DNA of 64,000 bases from Bradyrhizobium sp. RP6 (GTDB taxonomy: Bacteria > Pseudomonadota > Alphaproteobacteria > Rhizobiales > Xanthobacteraceae): the NCBI RefSeq assembly GCF_003837805.1, contig NZ_RQIT01000026.1, positions 1 to 64,000 of the forward strand, read 5' to 3'. A program made the position numbers and the translations under genes. The notes below the pieces were generated by a model. It saw only the letters and a program-made list of their open reading frames with translations. It was not told the origin of the DNA and did no database searches. Positions 54,065 through 62,553 of the stretch are shown here, one piece after another. The number at the start of each line of letters is the position of its first letter. Position 1 is the stretch's first letter.

Positions 54065-55516
54065 ATGGGCAAGATCACGGGTTTTCTGGAAATCGAACGG
54101 CACGACCGCAAGTACACCCCGGTCGCCGAGCGCGTGAAGCATTACAAGGAATTCGTCGTTCCGCTCTCCGAGAAGGAGCTGCGCGACCAGGCCGCGCGCT
54201 GCATGAATTGCGGCATCCCCTATTGCCACGGCACCGGCTCGGTGGCGCCCGGCACGCCCGGCTGCCCGGTCAACAACCAGATCCCGGACTGGAACGACCT
54301 CGTCTATCAGGACAATTGGGAAGAGGCCTCGCGCAATCTGCACTCGACCAACAATTTCCCGGAGTTCACGGGCCGCATCTGCCCGGCGCCGTGTGAGGCG
54401 TCCTGCACGCTCAACATCGACGACAACCCCGTCACCATCAAGACCATCGAATGCGCGATCGTCGACCGCGCCTGGGACAATGGCTGGCTGAAGCCGGAGA
54501 TCGCCGCCCACAAGACCGGCAAGAAGGTCGCGGTGATCGGCTCCGGCCCGGCCGGCATGGCCTGCGCGCAGCAGCTGGCGCGCGCCGGCCACGACGTCCA
54601 TGTCTACGAGAAGTACGCCAAGGCCGGCGGACTGCTGCGTTACGGCATCCCCGACTTCAAGATGGAGAAGGGCATCATCGACCGCCGTGTGGCGCAGATG
54701 GAAGCCGAAGGCGTCACGTTCCACTACAACAGCCATGTCGGCGCCGAGGGCAATGTCGATCCGCGCGAGATGCTCAACCAGTACGACGCGGTGGCGCTGA
54801 CCGGCGGCGCGGAAGCCCCGCGCGACCTGCCGATCCCCGGCCGCGACCTCGCCGGCATCCACTACGCCATGGATTTCCTGCCGCAGCAGAACCGCCGCGT
54901 CTCCGAGGAGCCGCTCGGCGGCGTCCAGGAGATCCTGGCCGGCGGCAAGCACGTGGTCGTCATCGGCGGCGGCGACACGGGAAGCGACTGCATCGGCACC
55001 TCGCTGCGCCAGGGCGCGCTGTCGGTGACCCAGCTCGAGATCATGCCCGCGCCCCCCGAGCGCGAGAACAAGGGTCTGACCTGGCCGAACTGGCCGCTGA
55101 AGATGCGGACATCCTCGAGCCAGGCCGAAGGCGCAATCCGCGAATATGCCGTGCTGACCCAGAAGTTCTCCGGCGAGAACGGCAAGGTCAAGAAGCTGCA
55201 CTGCGTGCGCGTCGACGACAAGTTCAAGCCGCTTCCCGGCACCGAGTTCGAGCTCGACGCCGACCTCGTCCTGCTCGCGATGGGCTTCGTCCATCCCGTG
55301 CACGAAGGCCTGCTCAAGCTGCTCGCGGTCGACCTCGACCCGCGCGGCAACGTCAAGGCCAACACGCTGGATTACCAGACCTCGCGCCCGAACGTGTTCA
55401 CCGCCGGCGACATGCGCCGCGGCCAGTCGCTGGTGGTGTGGGCGATCCGCGAGGGCCGGCTATGCGCAAGGTCGATCGACACGTTCCTGATGGGGAAGAC
55501 GGATCTGCCGCGGTAG
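54065..55516 (+). CDS. gltD: Glutamate synthase small subunit
   Basis: 483 residues. It passes electrons from NADPH through FAD and iron-sulphur clusters to GltB. The N-terminus has the cluster cysteines in ARCMNCGIPYCHG, GCPVNNQIPDWND and ICPAPCEASC. FAD binding is at VIGSGPAGMACAQQLARAGH and NADPH binding at VVIGGGDTGSDCIG. The C-terminal PNVFTAGDMRRGQSLVVWAI is the second FAD motif. It starts ATG at 54065, just after the palindromic element, and ends at a strong terminator (55551). Confidence 0.98.
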   Translation: MGKITGFLEIERHDRKYTPVAERVKHYKEFVVPLSEKELRDQAARCMNCGIPYCHGTGSVAPGTPGCPVNNQIPDWNDLVYQDNWEEASRNLHSTNNFPEFTGRICPAPCEASCTLNIDDNPVTIKTIECAIVDRAWDNGWLKPEIAAHKTGKKVAVIGSGPAGMACAQQLARAGHDVHVYEKYAKAGGLLRYGIPDFKMEKGIIDRRVAQMEAEGVTFHYNSHVGAEGNVDPREMLNQYDAVALTGGAEAPRDLPIPGRDLAGIHYAMDFLPQQNRRVSEEPLGGVQEILAGGKHVVVIGGGDTGSDCIGTSLRQGALSVTQLEIMPAPPERENKGLTWPNWPLKMRTSSSQAEGAIREYAVLTQKFSGENGKVKKLHCVRVDDKFKPLPGTEFELDADLVLLAMGFVHPVHEGLLKLLAVDLDPRGNVKANTLDYQTSRPNVFTAGDMRRGQSLVVWAIREGRLCARSIDTFLMGKTDLPR

Positions 55517-55550
55517 TTCTCGCTCCGCTGCTAGATTTACGAACGATGTC

Positions 55551-55579
55551 ATCGCCCGCGAAAGCGGGCGATTTTTTTA
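55551..55579 (+). terminator. Intrinsic terminator of gltBD
   Basis: ATCGCCCGC (55551-55559), loop GAAA, GCGGGCGAT (55564-55572), then seven T. A classic GNRA-type tetraloop terminator 35 bases after gltD. Confidence 0.95.
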
Positions 55580-55712
55580 AGGCCGTGGCCGTCGTGCTTC
55601 GTACGCTCGGCCAGGCGGAATGGTCACGCCGCACAACTAGACGCGAGGCGGTTCACGATGCACATTTGTGCCGTATTTACCCAGGCCAGCTGCTAACCGC
55701 GACGATCATTCG

Positions 55713-56756
55713 ATGCCGCTCACATCCAAGCACACATTCCGGATTGGAAGCTACGGACGTTCGACAACCGATGAGGGTTGGGAAAAGCTAGAACCAGAAC
55801 ATATCCGCGTGTGGCAATCGGCACTTAGCCTGCTGAGTGCGCGAACAATGAAAGTGCAGAACTGCACGGTCAGGATCGAAGCCAATTGGATGCCAATCCT
55901 GCGGAAGCAAGAGAAGCATTACAACGTAATGAAGCGTTTACAGAAAGGAGCAGCCAGCAAAGCGGAATTGCGTTCGATTCTTGAAGGCTTCCCTGAGCGG
56001 AGCACCGAGATCGAAATCACCACGGAGATGCAAGGAGACGAAGTCTCCGAAGAGGCTGCGAAAAATCTCGCCACCAGCGTAATAGAATCCTACCTGTACG
56101 ATTTCTTCGCGATCCTCAACGTCTCTGCACCTGGCTGCTGTGATTTCTATCGCGGCCAGCTTGTTGGAGGCAGCTTCGAGAGAGACATTCCGCTATCGGG
56201 TTTTTATTTTGATATCGCCGTTGTGGGGACGCTAGAAAAGGAGTGGCAACAAATTAGAACATTGCCGCTAGCCCAAACAGTCCGCTGGTACGATTCTGTT
56301 CGTTCCGACATTCGACAGATCCCCCAAAATCCTATGGAGAGGGCCCTTTTCGCTCTGCTGCACATATCCAAAATAGACACGGACCCAATGATCGTCATCT
56401 GGCTCTTTTACGCTTTTGAGAGTCTGTTTCAAACAAGAGCAGGCGAGAATTTCTCATCGCTGGTTCAACGGATAATTTTGCTATTCAATTTAGACGATAC
56501 TCAAGCCAAAATTGTTCGTCGAGAATTTCGCGAACTCTACAACACAAGAAGCGCGATTGTTCACGGTGGATTTGAGATTGCACACCCAATGCAAAACGAG
56601 GTTTTGGACAAGGCGATCGACGATCATCGGCTTAGAATATCTGAGACCGCTGAGTTTGGGCTAGCTTTGCTGCTAGCAGCCATACAAGAAACCATAGCAC
56701 GCGGATGGAGATATCCGATCTTTAGCGAACGACTGGACGGCTCCAAGATCGGTTAA
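55713..56756 (+). CDS. HEPN-like protein (Apea-type), probable recent insertion
   Basis: 347 residues from ATG 55713; the frame from 55668 adds unlikely residues. The C-terminal third is helical and contains ELYNTRSAIVHGGFEI, the Rx4-6H motif of the Apea-HEPN group, RNase-like domains common in stress and defence systems. The N-terminal 200 residues are unrecognised (MPLTSKHTFRIGSYGRSTTD ... FFAILNVSAPGCCDFYRGQL). The gene is distinctly less GC-rich than gltD or the beta-barrel gene beside it, so it is a good candidate for a single-gene insertion into the core. No partner is adjacent. An RNA target is possible but not shown by sequence alone. Confidence 0.7.
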   Translation: MPLTSKHTFRIGSYGRSTTDEGWEKLEPEHIRVWQSALSLLSARTMKVQNCTVRIEANWMPILRKQEKHYNVMKRLQKGAASKAELRSILEGFPERSTEIEITTEMQGDEVSEEAAKNLATSVIESYLYDFFAILNVSAPGCCDFYRGQLVGGSFERDIPLSGFYFDIAVVGTLEKEWQQIRTLPLAQTVRWYDSVRSDIRQIPQNPMERALFALLHISKIDTDPMIVIWLFYAFESLFQTRAGENFSSLVQRIILLFNLDDTQAKIVRREFRELYNTRSAIVHGGFEIAHPMQNEVLDKAIDDHRLRISETAEFGLALLLAAIQETIARGWRYPIFSERLDGSKIG

Positions 56757-56790
56757 CAAATAGCCAACCATACGAACTAAGTGGCACGGA

Positions 56791-58533
56791 TCAATTCTGC
56801 AGCCTCACCCCCAGCAGCACCACCGTGCCTTGCGAACTCGCGCTCGCCACGTTCGAATCCAGGATGTCGTGGCGCAGCGTGCCCTTGACCCAGATGTTGC
56901 GGTTGAGCTTGTAGATCAGGTTGCCTTCGAGTGAGTAGGTTTTGTCGTTGCGACCCTGGTTCTGGTAGTCGTACGTGCCGTAGGTGAACTTGCCGACCGC
57001 GGTGAGCCAGCGGCGGAAGTCGTGGTCGACTTCGGCGGCGTAGGTGCGCACCAGGACGCCGGAGGAGCCGGGGATCGTGGTCTCGTTGATCTGCGTGTCG
57101 GTGAAGAGCTTCACCGTGGTGAGGCCGCTGGCATTCCAGATCAGGGAGCCCGTGGTGAGGAAGCCGGAGAGCTGGCTGAGACGCGGGTCGGTATAGTTGC
57201 GCGCGGAATAGCCGACCGAGATCTCGCCGGTGAGGATGCGCGAGAACTCGAAGGACGAGCCGACCTTGGCGTAGCCGCCGTTCGAGTCGCGGAAATAACC
57301 ATTGCGGTCGGCGGCCTGGTCGTGGACGCGGGTGTCGCCTTCAATTTCGACGAACGGCTTCAGGCCGGGCTTCAGATCATAGGAGAAGCGCCCGACGCCG
57401 CCATACTGGTTGAAGTCGCGGTCGGTGTTGGGGAAGATCGAGCCGTCGGTGAGCTTCGAATCCGTGTAGGCGGTGCGATCGATGGTGGCGCCGGCGGAGA
57501 CCTGGAAGCGATTAAAGGTCTGGTCGAAGCCGATCGTCGTGCCATAGGCGGCATAGACCGGATATTTCTGCAGGCCGGCCTGCACGTTCGGGCTGCCCGG
57601 ATTGTCGGTGGCGAGCCGCAGGCGCAGCTGCGAGAGAAGCTTGAAGTCGCGGGTGACGTCGAGCCGGCCATCGACATGGCCGGTGAAATCGGGACGGTTG
57701 GCCTCGACCGGCGACGGCGAGGCGAGGCCGTCGATCGTCGCCGGCATGTTGTTGGTGTAGCCCGAGAACGAGCCGCGCAGATCGGCGACCAGCGCATGGC
57801 GCTCCCAATCGGACACCACGAGCAGATCCGGCGCGATCACATAGGCCGGCGAACCGACAGGCTTGTTGAGGCGCGTCGGATTGGTGTCGTAGCCCGCGGA
57901 GAGTTCGAGCCCGCCCTTGATCAGGAAGCTGCCGGCATAATCGCCGACGGCACCAAACGGATCCTCATCGGCCCTCAGGCGGCGGCGCAGCGGCTGGCCA
58001 GGCACGTTGCCCGCCATCGCCGGCGGCACCGGGACCTTGTGTGCGGTCTCGGAGGGCGGCGGCGCGATGCGCGGCGGAGTGAGCGTGCGCTCCGGTGTTG
58101 CAGGCGGGGCCTTCGAGCCCGGACCGGCCGCGCGCTTCGGCTTCGGCTGGCCGGGATAAAGCTTTGGCTGCTGCCGTTTGCGGTTGAGCGAGTCGTAGCC
58201 GGAGCTGCTCGCGCCGGTGGCTGCGGGCAGGCCGTAGGTCGGGACCTGACCGACGCGCGAGGCCGCCGACCTCTCGCTGGCCTTGCGAGGATCGGCATTG
58301 GGATCGGGCAGCGTCGGCAACGCATCCGATGGCGCCTGCGGCACGCCCGCGGTGCGGCGCGTCGGCAACGTGTCGGGCGCGGCAAAGCCGCCGCGGTTGG
58401 GATTGAACAGGTCGGGCGTGAGGTTCTGGGCGGCCGCCGGGCCGCTTCCGAGGGCGGTCAGCGCGAGGCATGGCAAAGCCGCGCGCAGGAAATGCTCGCG
58501 TTTGCTCCGGCCAGTGCCTGGAGACGACCCCAC
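56791..58533 (-). CDS. Outer-membrane beta-barrel protein
   Basis: 580 residues. The N-terminus MGSSPGTGRSKREHFLRAAL, then PCLALTALGSGPAAAQ gives an export signal with a cleavable AAAQ site. A proline/glycine-rich periplasmic linker (about 40-180) leads to a barrel of alternating strands from about 215 (GGLELSAGYDTNPTRLNKPV, LVADLRGSFSGYTNN, FSYDLKPGLKPFVEIEGDTR) to a terminal aromatic-like end GTVVLLGVRLQN. It resembles the outer-membrane-beta-barrel family in Bradyrhizobium linked to polysaccharide or unknown export. It is divergent from kdsD, whose product feeds outer-membrane lipopolysaccharide synthesis. Confidence 0.9.
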   Translation of the reverse strand: MGSSPGTGRSKREHFLRAALPCLALTALGSGPAAAQNLTPDLFNPNRGGFAAPDTLPTRRTAGVPQAPSDALPTLPDPNADPRKASERSAASRVGQVPTYGLPAATGASSSGYDSLNRKRQQPKLYPGQPKPKRAAGPGSKAPPATPERTLTPPRIAPPPSETAHKVPVPPAMAGNVPGQPLRRRLRADEDPFGAVGDYAGSFLIKGGLELSAGYDTNPTRLNKPVGSPAYVIAPDLLVVSDWERHALVADLRGSFSGYTNNMPATIDGLASPSPVEANRPDFTGHVDGRLDVTRDFKLLSQLRLRLATDNPGSPNVQAGLQKYPVYAAYGTTIGFDQTFNRFQVSAGATIDRTAYTDSKLTDGSIFPNTDRDFNQYGGVGRFSYDLKPGLKPFVEIEGDTRVHDQAADRNGYFRDSNGGYAKVGSSFEFSRILTGEISVGYSARNYTDPRLSQLSGFLTTGSLIWNASGLTTVKLFTDTQINETTIPGSSGVLVRTYAAEVDHDFRRWLTAVGKFTYGTYDYQNQGRNDKTYSLEGNLIYKLNRNIWVKGTLRHDILDSNVASASSQGTVVLLGVRLQN

Positions 58534-58724
58534 GATGGAACAACCTCAACAAAATCAAACACTTCCACGATCGCCCCGGCCGGCCGGCAGGAGCCATCGT
58601 TAATGGAGTTAAAACAATTATGGTTAATGACCCGTTGAGGGTGTCGGAGCACTCGTCGCCTCGCTTGTCGGGGCGTGCTAAGCAGGCGCCAACGGGCGAA
58701 CGCCCATCCTCCCTGGACCAGACC

Positions 58725-59732
58725 ATGCCGAGCTCGAAACCGCTGATGACCGCATCATCCGGCCCCATCCCCGACAGCGTCGAATCCGCGCTCCGCACGC
58801 TGGAGACCGAGAGCGGCGGTATCAACGCCCTCGCCGCAGCCCTGCGCGGCCCACTGGGCGCGACGTTCGCGAAGGCCGTCGACCTGATCCGCAACGCCAA
58901 GGGTCGCGTCATCGTCACCGGGCTCGGCAAGTCCGGACACATGGGCCGCAAGATCGCGGCGACGCTGGCCTCGACCGGCACGCCCGCCTTCTTCGTGCAC
59001 GCCGCCGAAGCCGGCCATGGCGACCTCGGCATGATCACCACCGACGACGTCATCATGGCGCTGTCCTGGTCCGGCGAGCAGCCCGAGATGAAGAACCTCG
59101 TGAACTATTCGGCGCGCTTTGCGATTCCCATGATCGCGGTGACATCGAACGCGGCCTCGTCGCTGGGTCAGGCCGCCGACATCGTGATCGAGTTGCCGAA
59201 GGCGCGCGAGGCCTGCCCGCACAATCTGGCGCCGACCACCTCGACCCTGATGCAGGCTGCGATCGGCGACGCCATCGCGATCGCGCTGCTCGAAGGCCGC
59301 GGCTTCACAGCGCTGGAATTCGCGCATTTCCACCCTGGCGGCAAGCTGGGCGCGATGCTGAAATTCGTTCGCGACTACATGCGCACCGGCGCCGAGATTC
59401 CGGTCAAGCCTGAAGGCACCAAGATGTCGGAGGCCGTGGTCGAGATGTCGGCCAAGGGGCTCGGCTGCGTCTGCATCGTCAACGATGCGGGCGAGGCCGT
59501 CGGCATCATCACCGACGGCGATCTGCGCCGCCACATGCGGCCCGACCTTTTGACGGTGACGGTCGATGAGATCATGACGAAGCAGCCCAAGACCGTACCG
59601 CCCTCGATGCTCGCGACCGAAATGATCGAGGTGCTGAACACCCGCAAGATCACGACGCTGCTGGTGACCGAAGCGGGCAAGGTGGTCGGCATCGTGCATC
59701 TGCACGATCTGCTGCGGGCGGGGGTGGCGTAG
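58725..59732 (+). CDS. kdsD: D-arabinose 5-phosphate isomerase (KpsF/GutQ type)
   Basis: 335 residues from ATG 58725; the open frame upstream is not conserved-looking and overlaps the beta-barrel start. An SIS domain comes first (GRVIVTGLGKSGHMGRKIAA, VIMALSWSGEQPEMKNLVNY), then two CBS domains (MSEAVVEMSAKGLGCVCIVN, VDEIMTKQPKTVPPSMLATE). It interconverts ribulose 5-phosphate and arabinose 5-phosphate, the first step towards KDO for lipopolysaccharide. Divergent from the outer-membrane gene, with 191 bases between. Confidence 0.95.
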   Translation: MPSSKPLMTASSGPIPDSVESALRTLETESGGINALAAALRGPLGATFAKAVDLIRNAKGRVIVTGLGKSGHMGRKIAATLASTGTPAFFVHAAEAGHGDLGMITTDDVIMALSWSGEQPEMKNLVNYSARFAIPMIAVTSNAASSLGQAADIVIELPKAREACPHNLAPTTSTLMQAAIGDAIAIALLEGRGFTALEFAHFHPGGKLGAMLKFVRDYMRTGAEIPVKPEGTKMSEAVVEMSAKGLGCVCIVNDAGEAVGIITDGDLRRHMRPDLLTVTVDEIMTKQPKTVPPSMLATEMIEVLNTRKITTLLVTEAGKVVGIVHLHDLLRAGVA

Positions 59733-59751
59733 GGCACGCACTCTCCACGGA

Positions 59752-59850
59752 GTCATTCCGGGGCGATGCAAAGCATCGAACTAGGGTGCGGGCTCCCGCA
59801 CCCGAGAAGCTCGAGATTCCGGGTTCACGCTTCGCGTGCCCCGGAATGAC
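59752..59850. repeat. Palindromic interspersed element
   Basis: GTCATTCCGGGGC (59752-59764) and GCCCCGGAATGAC (59838-59850) are a perfect 13-bp inverted repeat enclosing further palindromes (GGTGCGGGCTCCCGCACC near 59784). It lies between the convergent kdsD and CMD genes. Confidence 0.9.
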
Positions 59851-59879
59851 AGCGAGGGTGTGGCTCGCAATGTCGGTGA

Positions 59880-60437
59880 TTAGAGCGGCGCCGGAAACCG
59901 CGCCGCGTTCTCCTCCAGGGGCAGTCGCAGCCCGTTGGCCAGATACGACACGGTGCGATAGAAGCCGCACAAGAGCATGATCTCCAGGATCTGTGCCTCG
60001 TCGTAATGCGCCGAGAGTGCGACGAATTCCTCGTTGCTCAACGTCGCGCGATGATGCAACGCGTCGACGGCGGCAATCAGCGCCTGCTCGGCCGGCGACC
60101 AGCATGGCGATGCCGCGTCGCCCTGCACCGTCGCACGCACTTCATCCTCGGTGAGCTTTGCCGGCCCGGCGAAGATTGCGACATGCACGCCCCATTCATA
60201 CTCGCACCTGGTCAGCGCGCAGGTGCGGTCGATGACGATTTCGCGCTGGCGCAGGGAGAGCGGTCCGGGATCGAGCAGGCCGCCGGCGCGAAACTTGTCC
60301 CAGGCGCGGCTGTGGCCCGCCAGCACCCGGAACAGCACCAGCGGCGGCGCACCCCGCATGATACGATCGAGCTGCGCCTGGATTTCCGTGGGATAAGGCG
60401 GCGCGAGCGGGGCAATGCGTGGCGCGGGTTGGGACAT
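59880..60437 (-). CDS. Carboxymuconolactone decarboxylase (AhpD-like) family protein
   Basis: 185 residues. The core has REIVIDRTCALTRCEYEWGV (AhpD-type CxxCE, here C-x-x-x-C-E) and FAGPAKLTEDEVRATVQGD. Then LLCGFYRTVSYLANGLRLPL at the end. In AhpD this cysteine pair reduces peroxiredoxin; in most relatives the substrate is unknown. The gene is divergent from an HxlR regulator and shares with it two GCTAC-N7-GTAGC operators, so it is likely de-repressed by a redox or electrophile signal (inference). Confidence 0.9.
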   Translation of the reverse strand: MSQPAPRIAPLAPPYPTEIQAQLDRIMRGAPPLVLFRVLAGHSRAWDKFRAGGLLDPGPLSLRQREIVIDRTCALTRCEYEWGVHVAIFAGPAKLTEDEVRATVQGDAASPCWSPAEQALIAAVDALHHRATLSNEEFVALSAHYDEAQILEIMLLCGFYRTVSYLANGLRLPLEENAARFPAPL

Positions 60438-60451
60438 CGGCTGCCTCCATC

Positions 60452-60490
60452 GCTACAATTATCGTAGCAAGATGCTACACTATTCGTAGC
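60452..60490. promoter_or_regulatory. Twin operators between the divergent CMD and HxlR genes
   Basis: GCTAC-AATTATC-GTAGC at 60452-60468 and GCTAC-ACTATTC-GTAGC at 60474-60490: two 17-bp palindromes spaced exactly 22 bases, two helical turns. They lie between the two starts, and fit binding by two HxlR dimers on one face of the DNA. Confidence 0.85.
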
Positions 60491-60506
60491 GCCATGCAAG
60501 AGGGTG

Positions 60507-60836
60507 ATGATGGCAAAACAGGCAGACACGAAGACCAGTCCGGTGCGGGGCTCGCGCACCGGACGGCCGATCATGGTGCTGCTCGACCTTCTCGGCCGGC
60601 GCTGGAGCCTGCGAATAATGTGGGAATTGCGGGACGGCCCCCTCACCTCCCGTGCGCTACGCACCGCCTGCGATGAGGCCTCGCCCACGGTGCTGCAAGC
60701 GCGGCTGACGGAGCTGCGCGAGGCTGGGTTCGTGGAGCTGGGTGACGGCGGCGGTTACGGGCTGACGCCGCTGGGGCAGGAATTATGCGAGACGTTCATG
60801 CCGCTGCATAGGTTTGCGGAGCGGTGGAGGAGGTAG
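60507..60836 (+). CDS. HxlR-family winged-helix regulator
   Basis: 109 residues from ATG 60507; GTG 60504 and ATG 60510 are equally possible, behind AGAGGG. The winged helix reads MVLLDLLGRRWSLRIMWELR, DGPLTSRALRTACDEASPTV, then LQARLTELREAGFVELGDGG. HxlR proteins are dimeric repressors or activators that often sense aldehydes, quinones or redox state through a cysteine; here a single Cys (RTACDE) sits near helix 3. It probably controls itself and the CMD gene through the twin operators. Confidence 0.92.
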   Translation: MMAKQADTKTSPVRGSRTGRPIMVLLDLLGRRWSLRIMWELRDGPLTSRALRTACDEASPTVLQARLTELREAGFVELGDGGGYGLTPLGQELCETFMPLHRFAERWRR

Positions 60837-60840
60837 GACA

Positions 60841-60869
60841 TCTCTTACCCTCCCCTGGAGGGTAAGAGA
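60841..60869. terminator. Inverted repeat between converging genes
   Basis: TCTCTTACCCTCC (60841-60853) and GGAGGGTAAGAGA (60857-60869), a perfect 13-bp stem with a 3-base loop, between the HxlR stop and the NfeD stop. There is no T tract, so Rho-independent action is uncertain. Confidence 0.6.
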
Positions 60870-60870
60870 A

Positions 60871-61314
60871 TCACGCCGCGGCGACCGTCAGGTTCGCACC
60901 GTCAACTTGCACCACCTTCACCCGCGTTCCGGCCGGCGTATCCGGACCGGCAACGCGCCACACCGTGTCTCCGATACGCATGGTGCCGCTGCCGTCGATG
61001 ATCGGCTTCTCCAGCGTGAATTCGCGCCCCAGCAGCGCCTCGGCGCGCTTGTTGAGGAACGGGCTGGCGCTCGCGTCCGGCTTCGGCCTGGCGAGCCGGC
61101 GCCACACCGGCACCGCGGCGGCGGCGAAGATCGCGAACATGACGAGCTGGATCTGCCAGGAGATGCCGACCGCGAACGAGATCAGCCCAACCAGCAGCGC
61201 AGCCAGTCCGAGCCAGAACAGGAAGATGCCCGGCGCCAGCACCTCCAGCGCCATCAGGACGAAGCCGAAGATCAGCCAGTTCCAGGTGCCGAGCGATACG
61301 AACATGTCGGTCAT
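60871..61314 (-). CDS. NfeD-family membrane protein
   Basis: 147 residues from ATG 61314 (the frame to 61392 overlaps the SPFH gene). Three or four hydrophobic segments begin WNWLIFGFVLMALEVLAPGI, FLFWLGLAALLVGLISFAVG and QIQLVMFAIFAAAAVPVWRR. The OB-fold tail follows (LEKPIIDGSGTMRIGDTVWR, VAGPDTPAGTRVKVVQVDGA). NfeD works with the SPFH protein encoded just upstream, 25 bases away, as a membrane-microdomain partner in protein quality control. Confidence 0.93.
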   Translation of the reverse strand: MTDMFVSLGTWNWLIFGFVLMALEVLAPGIFLFWLGLAALLVGLISFAVGISWQIQLVMFAIFAAAAVPVWRRLARPKPDASASPFLNKRAEALLGREFTLEKPIIDGSGTMRIGDTVWRVAGPDTPAGTRVKVVQVDGANLTVAAA

Positions 61315-61339
61315 GATACGGCCTCTGTGGGTGATCCCG

Positions 61340-62329
61340 TCACTGCGGCGGCACGGTCGGCGGCGTCGGACGGGACGACGGCACCGAGCCACGGCGGGCG
61401 GCCGCGGACACCGCGCCTTCGCCGAACGTCGCCTTGGCGATCTCGCCGATGCCGGCGAGCGAGCCGAGCATGCTCATCGCTTCGACCGGAAGCATGATGA
61501 CCTTCTGGTTCGGCGAGTCCGCCAGCTGGCCGAACGCCTTGATATACTTGTCTGCGATGAAATAGTTCAATGCGGCGACGTCGCCCTTTGAAATCGCTTC
61601 GCTCACCATCTGGGTGGCCTTCGCCTCGGCCTCCGCCGAACGCTCGCGTGCCTCGGCGTCGCGGAACGCCGCTTCCTTGCGGCCTTCCGCCTGGAGGATC
61701 TGGCCCTGCTTGGCGCCCTCGGCGCGCAGGATCTCGGACTGGCGCTGGCCTTCGGCGGCAAGGATGTCGGCGCGCTTGACCCGCTCAGCCTTCATTTGCC
61801 GGCCCATCGCCTCGACCAGGTCGGCCGGCGGCACGATGTCCTTGATCTCGATGCGGTTGACCTTGACGCCCCAGGGCGAGACCGCGGCGTCGACGACGCG
61901 CAAGAGGCGCTCGTTGATCTCGTCGCGATGCGACAGCACCTGGTCGAGGTCCATCGAGCCCATCACCGACCGGATGTTGGTCATGGTGAGGACCGTGATC
62001 CCCTGGTTGAGATTGGCGACCTCGTAGCTCGCCTTTGCGGCATCGAACACCTGGTAGAAGGCGACGCCGTCCACCGTCACGGTGGCGTTGTCCTTGGTGA
62101 TGACCTCCTGCTCGGGAATGTCGATCACCTGCTCCATCATGTTGATCTTGCGTCCGACGCGATCGAAATAAGGCACGATCAGATTGAGCCCGGGGCTGAG
62201 CGTCTGCGTGTATTTGCCGAACCGTTCGATGGTCCAGTCATAGCCCTGCGGTACCGTCTTCACGCCGGCCACCAGCGTGACGATGACGAGCAATACCAGA
62301 ACAATCGCGAAAATGTCGAAACCGCTCAT
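61340..62329 (-). CDS. SPFH/band-7 membrane protein (stomatin/QmcA type)
   Basis: 329 residues. One N-terminal helix (MSGFDIFAIVLVLLVIVTLV, AGVKTVPQGYDWTIERFGKY) is followed by the band-7 domain (TLSPGLNLIVPYFDRVGRKI, MTNIRSVMGSMDLDQVLSHR, LRVVDAAVSPWGVKVNRIEI) and a long Glu/Ala-rich coiled coil (EGRKEAAFRDAEARERSAEA). It forms membrane-bound assemblies that hold proteases or organise the membrane. First gene of the minus-strand SPFH-NfeD pair. It ends with a disordered Pro/Ser tail. Confidence 0.95.
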   Translation of the reverse strand: MSGFDIFAIVLVLLVIVTLVAGVKTVPQGYDWTIERFGKYTQTLSPGLNLIVPYFDRVGRKINMMEQVIDIPEQEVITKDNATVTVDGVAFYQVFDAAKASYEVANLNQGITVLTMTNIRSVMGSMDLDQVLSHRDEINERLLRVVDAAVSPWGVKVNRIEIKDIVPPADLVEAMGRQMKAERVKRADILAAEGQRQSEILRAEGAKQGQILQAEGRKEAAFRDAEARERSAEAEAKATQMVSEAISKGDVAALNYFIADKYIKAFGQLADSPNQKVIMLPVEAMSMLGSLAGIGEIAKATFGEGAVSAAARRGSVPSSRPTPPTVPPQ

Positions 62330-62553
62330 ATATCCTCCAAGGCGGGAGAGCCCTTTTCCCGCGCTGTCATTGGTCGAGATCGCGACCTTACCGGTTCAGC
62401 GGTCGCGCGTAACCTCGGCATGGGTGCGATTCTGCACAAGTCGCGCGAAGAGGGAACGCTCGCGAGATGTATTTGCATGAGGCTCTTGAAAGCGAGCGGC
62501 GCCCGCCGCGACAATATTAACGCATCCGGCCGTGCCGTCGGCCGCGGGCGGCT

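Noticed and set aside
57022..58638. 538-codon plus-strand frame opposite the beta-barrel gene
   Set aside because: Shadow frame with low-complexity translation.
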